Source: Maridesulfovibrio sp050916235
Lineage (GTDB): Bacteria; Desulfobacterota; Desulfovibrionia; Desulfovibrionales; Desulfovibrionaceae
Reading direction: 5' to 3'
Assembly (NCBI RefSeq): GCF_050916235.1
Contig: NZ_CP104854.1
Coordinates: 1,984,001-2,048,000 of the forward strand
DNA length: 64,000 nt
Below the pieces are notes generated by a model. That model was not told the origin of the DNA. It saw only the letters and a list, made by a program, of their open reading frames with translations, and ran no database searches. This document shows, piece after piece, positions 63,024-64,000 of the stretch. Position 1 is the first letter of the stretch, and every line of letters begins with the position of its first letter. The position numbers and the translations under genes are program-made.

Positions 63024-63971
63024 TTATGAACAGATAGAGGACATTTTTGCATAATTTTTAAGTAATTCCTGCCTGAAGTGTTCCTGAAACATTTCTTCAG
63101 TGATTGTTGTCTGCTTATCATTGAATTGAACGCAGGCCACTGTGTTCTGTAATTTCCGTTCTGTCGGCAGCAGTGAAATAATATCGCCCTTTGCCACTTG
63201 ACGGTTGATCAGGTGGTTTACGGTGATGCCGAGTCCCATACCTTCCTCAATAGCCCTGATAATTGCCCCGGAACTGTCCGCCGTAAAAACAAGGTTCAGC
63301 GAGGGCGGTTCCTGATCAAAGTGCAGCCTGAACCAGCTCCTGAACAAGGAAATGTCCTGCTTGTAGCCTATGTAATCAAGTCCGCAGAGCTGTTCATATT
63401 TTGCTCCTATCACCCGCGATTCGTAATACCTGCGCGAACAGGCCAGCACGAATTCTTCCCTGAACACCGGAGTTACGGAATAGGCTGAAATTCCGCCCGG
63501 CGTGTCCATGATGAACGGAAGGATGTCTGCATACGCAAAATCAAGCTCACCTGTTGATAGTTTGGAAAAAAGGACCGTCGGATCTGCGAGTTCCAGATGC
63601 ATGGACACCTGCGGAAACTTTCGACGAAATGATGCGAAGATAGCCGGCATGTACGTCCTGCCGAATTCGGACGGTGTGCCGATGCGCAGTTCCCCGCAGG
63701 GAATCTCATGGCTGTCGGCAAGATGGCGCAGACTGTTTTCCAGCTCTGAAATGAACTCCTTTACTATTAAATAAAGGCTGTGTCCTGCGGCAGTCGGGAC
63801 CAGTCTGCGGTTTACGCGGGTGAACAGTTTTACGTTCAGCTCTTCTTCAAGCTTCTTGAGCTGCTGGCTGACCCCTGACTGGGTGATATGCAGTTTTATT
63901 GCGGCCCCGGTACTGCTCTGTTCATTGTAAATGTGGAAAAAGACTTTCAATCGGTTCAGGTCCGGCAGCAT
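63024..63971 (-). CDS. LysR-family transcriptional regulator
   Basis: 315 residues. N-terminal wHTH LNRLKVFFHIYNEQSSTGAAIKLHITQSGVSQQLKKLEEELNVKLF and a periplasmic-binding-protein-like effector domain (~90-300) with ELRIGTPSEFGRTYMP are classic LysR. It lies 96 bases upstream of the peptidase gene on the same strand, but LysR targets are usually divergent, and the divergent side is cut by the window end. Confidence 0.92.
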   Translation of the reverse strand: MLPDLNRLKVFFHIYNEQSSTGAAIKLHITQSGVSQQLKKLEEELNVKLFTRVNRRLVPTAAGHSLYLIVKEFISELENSLRHLADSHEIPCGELRIGTPSEFGRTYMPAIFASFRRKFPQVSMHLELADPTVLFSKLSTGELDFAYADILPFIMDTPGGISAYSVTPVFREEFVLACSRRYYESRVIGAKYEQLCGLDYIGYKQDISLFRSWFRLHFDQEPPSLNLVFTADSSGAIIRAIEEGMGLGITVNHLINRQVAKGDIISLLPTERKLQNTVACVQFNDKQTTITEEMFQEHFRQELLKNYAKMSSICS

Positions 63972-64000
63972 GTTTATTCCTTAAAGTAGTTTTGCTAACT

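Overview
The window is a chromosomal segment from a Gram-negative deltaproteobacterium, most likely a marine member of the Desulfovibrionaceae (Maridesulfovibrio-like); this is inferred, since no rRNA is present. Grounds: the block dnaA-dnaN-gyrB-gyrA without recF, a DUF39 homocysteine-biosynthesis gene, many sigma-54 regulators and histidine kinases, outer-membrane and periplasmic systems (RND pump, RlpA, lipoproteins), moderate GC, and dispersed intergenic hairpin repeats ending in GCCGCCGGAGGCATC. I see no rRNA, tRNA, CRISPR array, prophage or intact insertion sequence.

Layout. 1-4.4 kb: the 3' end of a GSI-alpha-type glutamine synthetase, a duplicated four-cysteine protein, a 3D-domain lipoprotein, an ECF-type CbiQ/CbiO pair without a substrate-binding partner, a methyltransferase and a degenerate shikimate-kinase-like protein. 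4.7-9.8 kb: an RND pump, TetR regulator and membrane-fusion protein, with near-identical palindromes before the pump gene and before tetR. 10-14.9 kb: a CDF metal exporter with an altered metal site, a dienelactone-hydrolase-like enzyme, a 27-residue zinc-ribbon microprotein, a nitroreductase, a candidate small RNA, a HAD phosphatase and a geranylgeranyl-reductase-like flavoprotein. 15-20.7 kb: an NtrB/NtrC-type pair, a two-TM potassium channel overlapping a separate cyclic-nucleotide-binding protein, and RlpA. 20.9-25.3 kb: HU, a HIT protein, a radical SAM protein, an AhpF-like thioredoxin reductase and an IS3-type transposase remnant.

25.3-35 kb: a MarR-MFS-RsmG cluster with three tandem 15-bp operators, a flippase-like membrane protein, a sigma-54 regulator with a GAFTSA loop, a DUF484-type histidine kinase and a double-Cache histidine kinase. 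35-43.5 kb: a PNPOx-fold protein, acetyl-CoA synthetase divergent from a Pat-type protein acetyltransferase, an EamA transporter and the DUF39 protein. 43.5-52.3 kb: dnaA, dnaN, gyrB, gyrA and a TPR lipoprotein. 52.3-64 kb: an uncharacterised protein, an MrfA-like helicase fused to a DEDD exonuclease, a MocR regulator divergent from a LysE exporter, a beta-hydroxyacid dehydrogenase, a large subtilisin-TIG-Kelch protein with a CTERM-like anchor, and a LysR regulator.

No single large undescribed island stands out; most genes look native. The items most worth following are the helicase-exonuclease fusion, the split cyclic-nucleotide/K+ channel pair, the orphan C-rich-loop small RNA, the two microprotein/cysteine-module genes, and the dispersed repeat family, one copy of which encodes the C-terminus of a gene.
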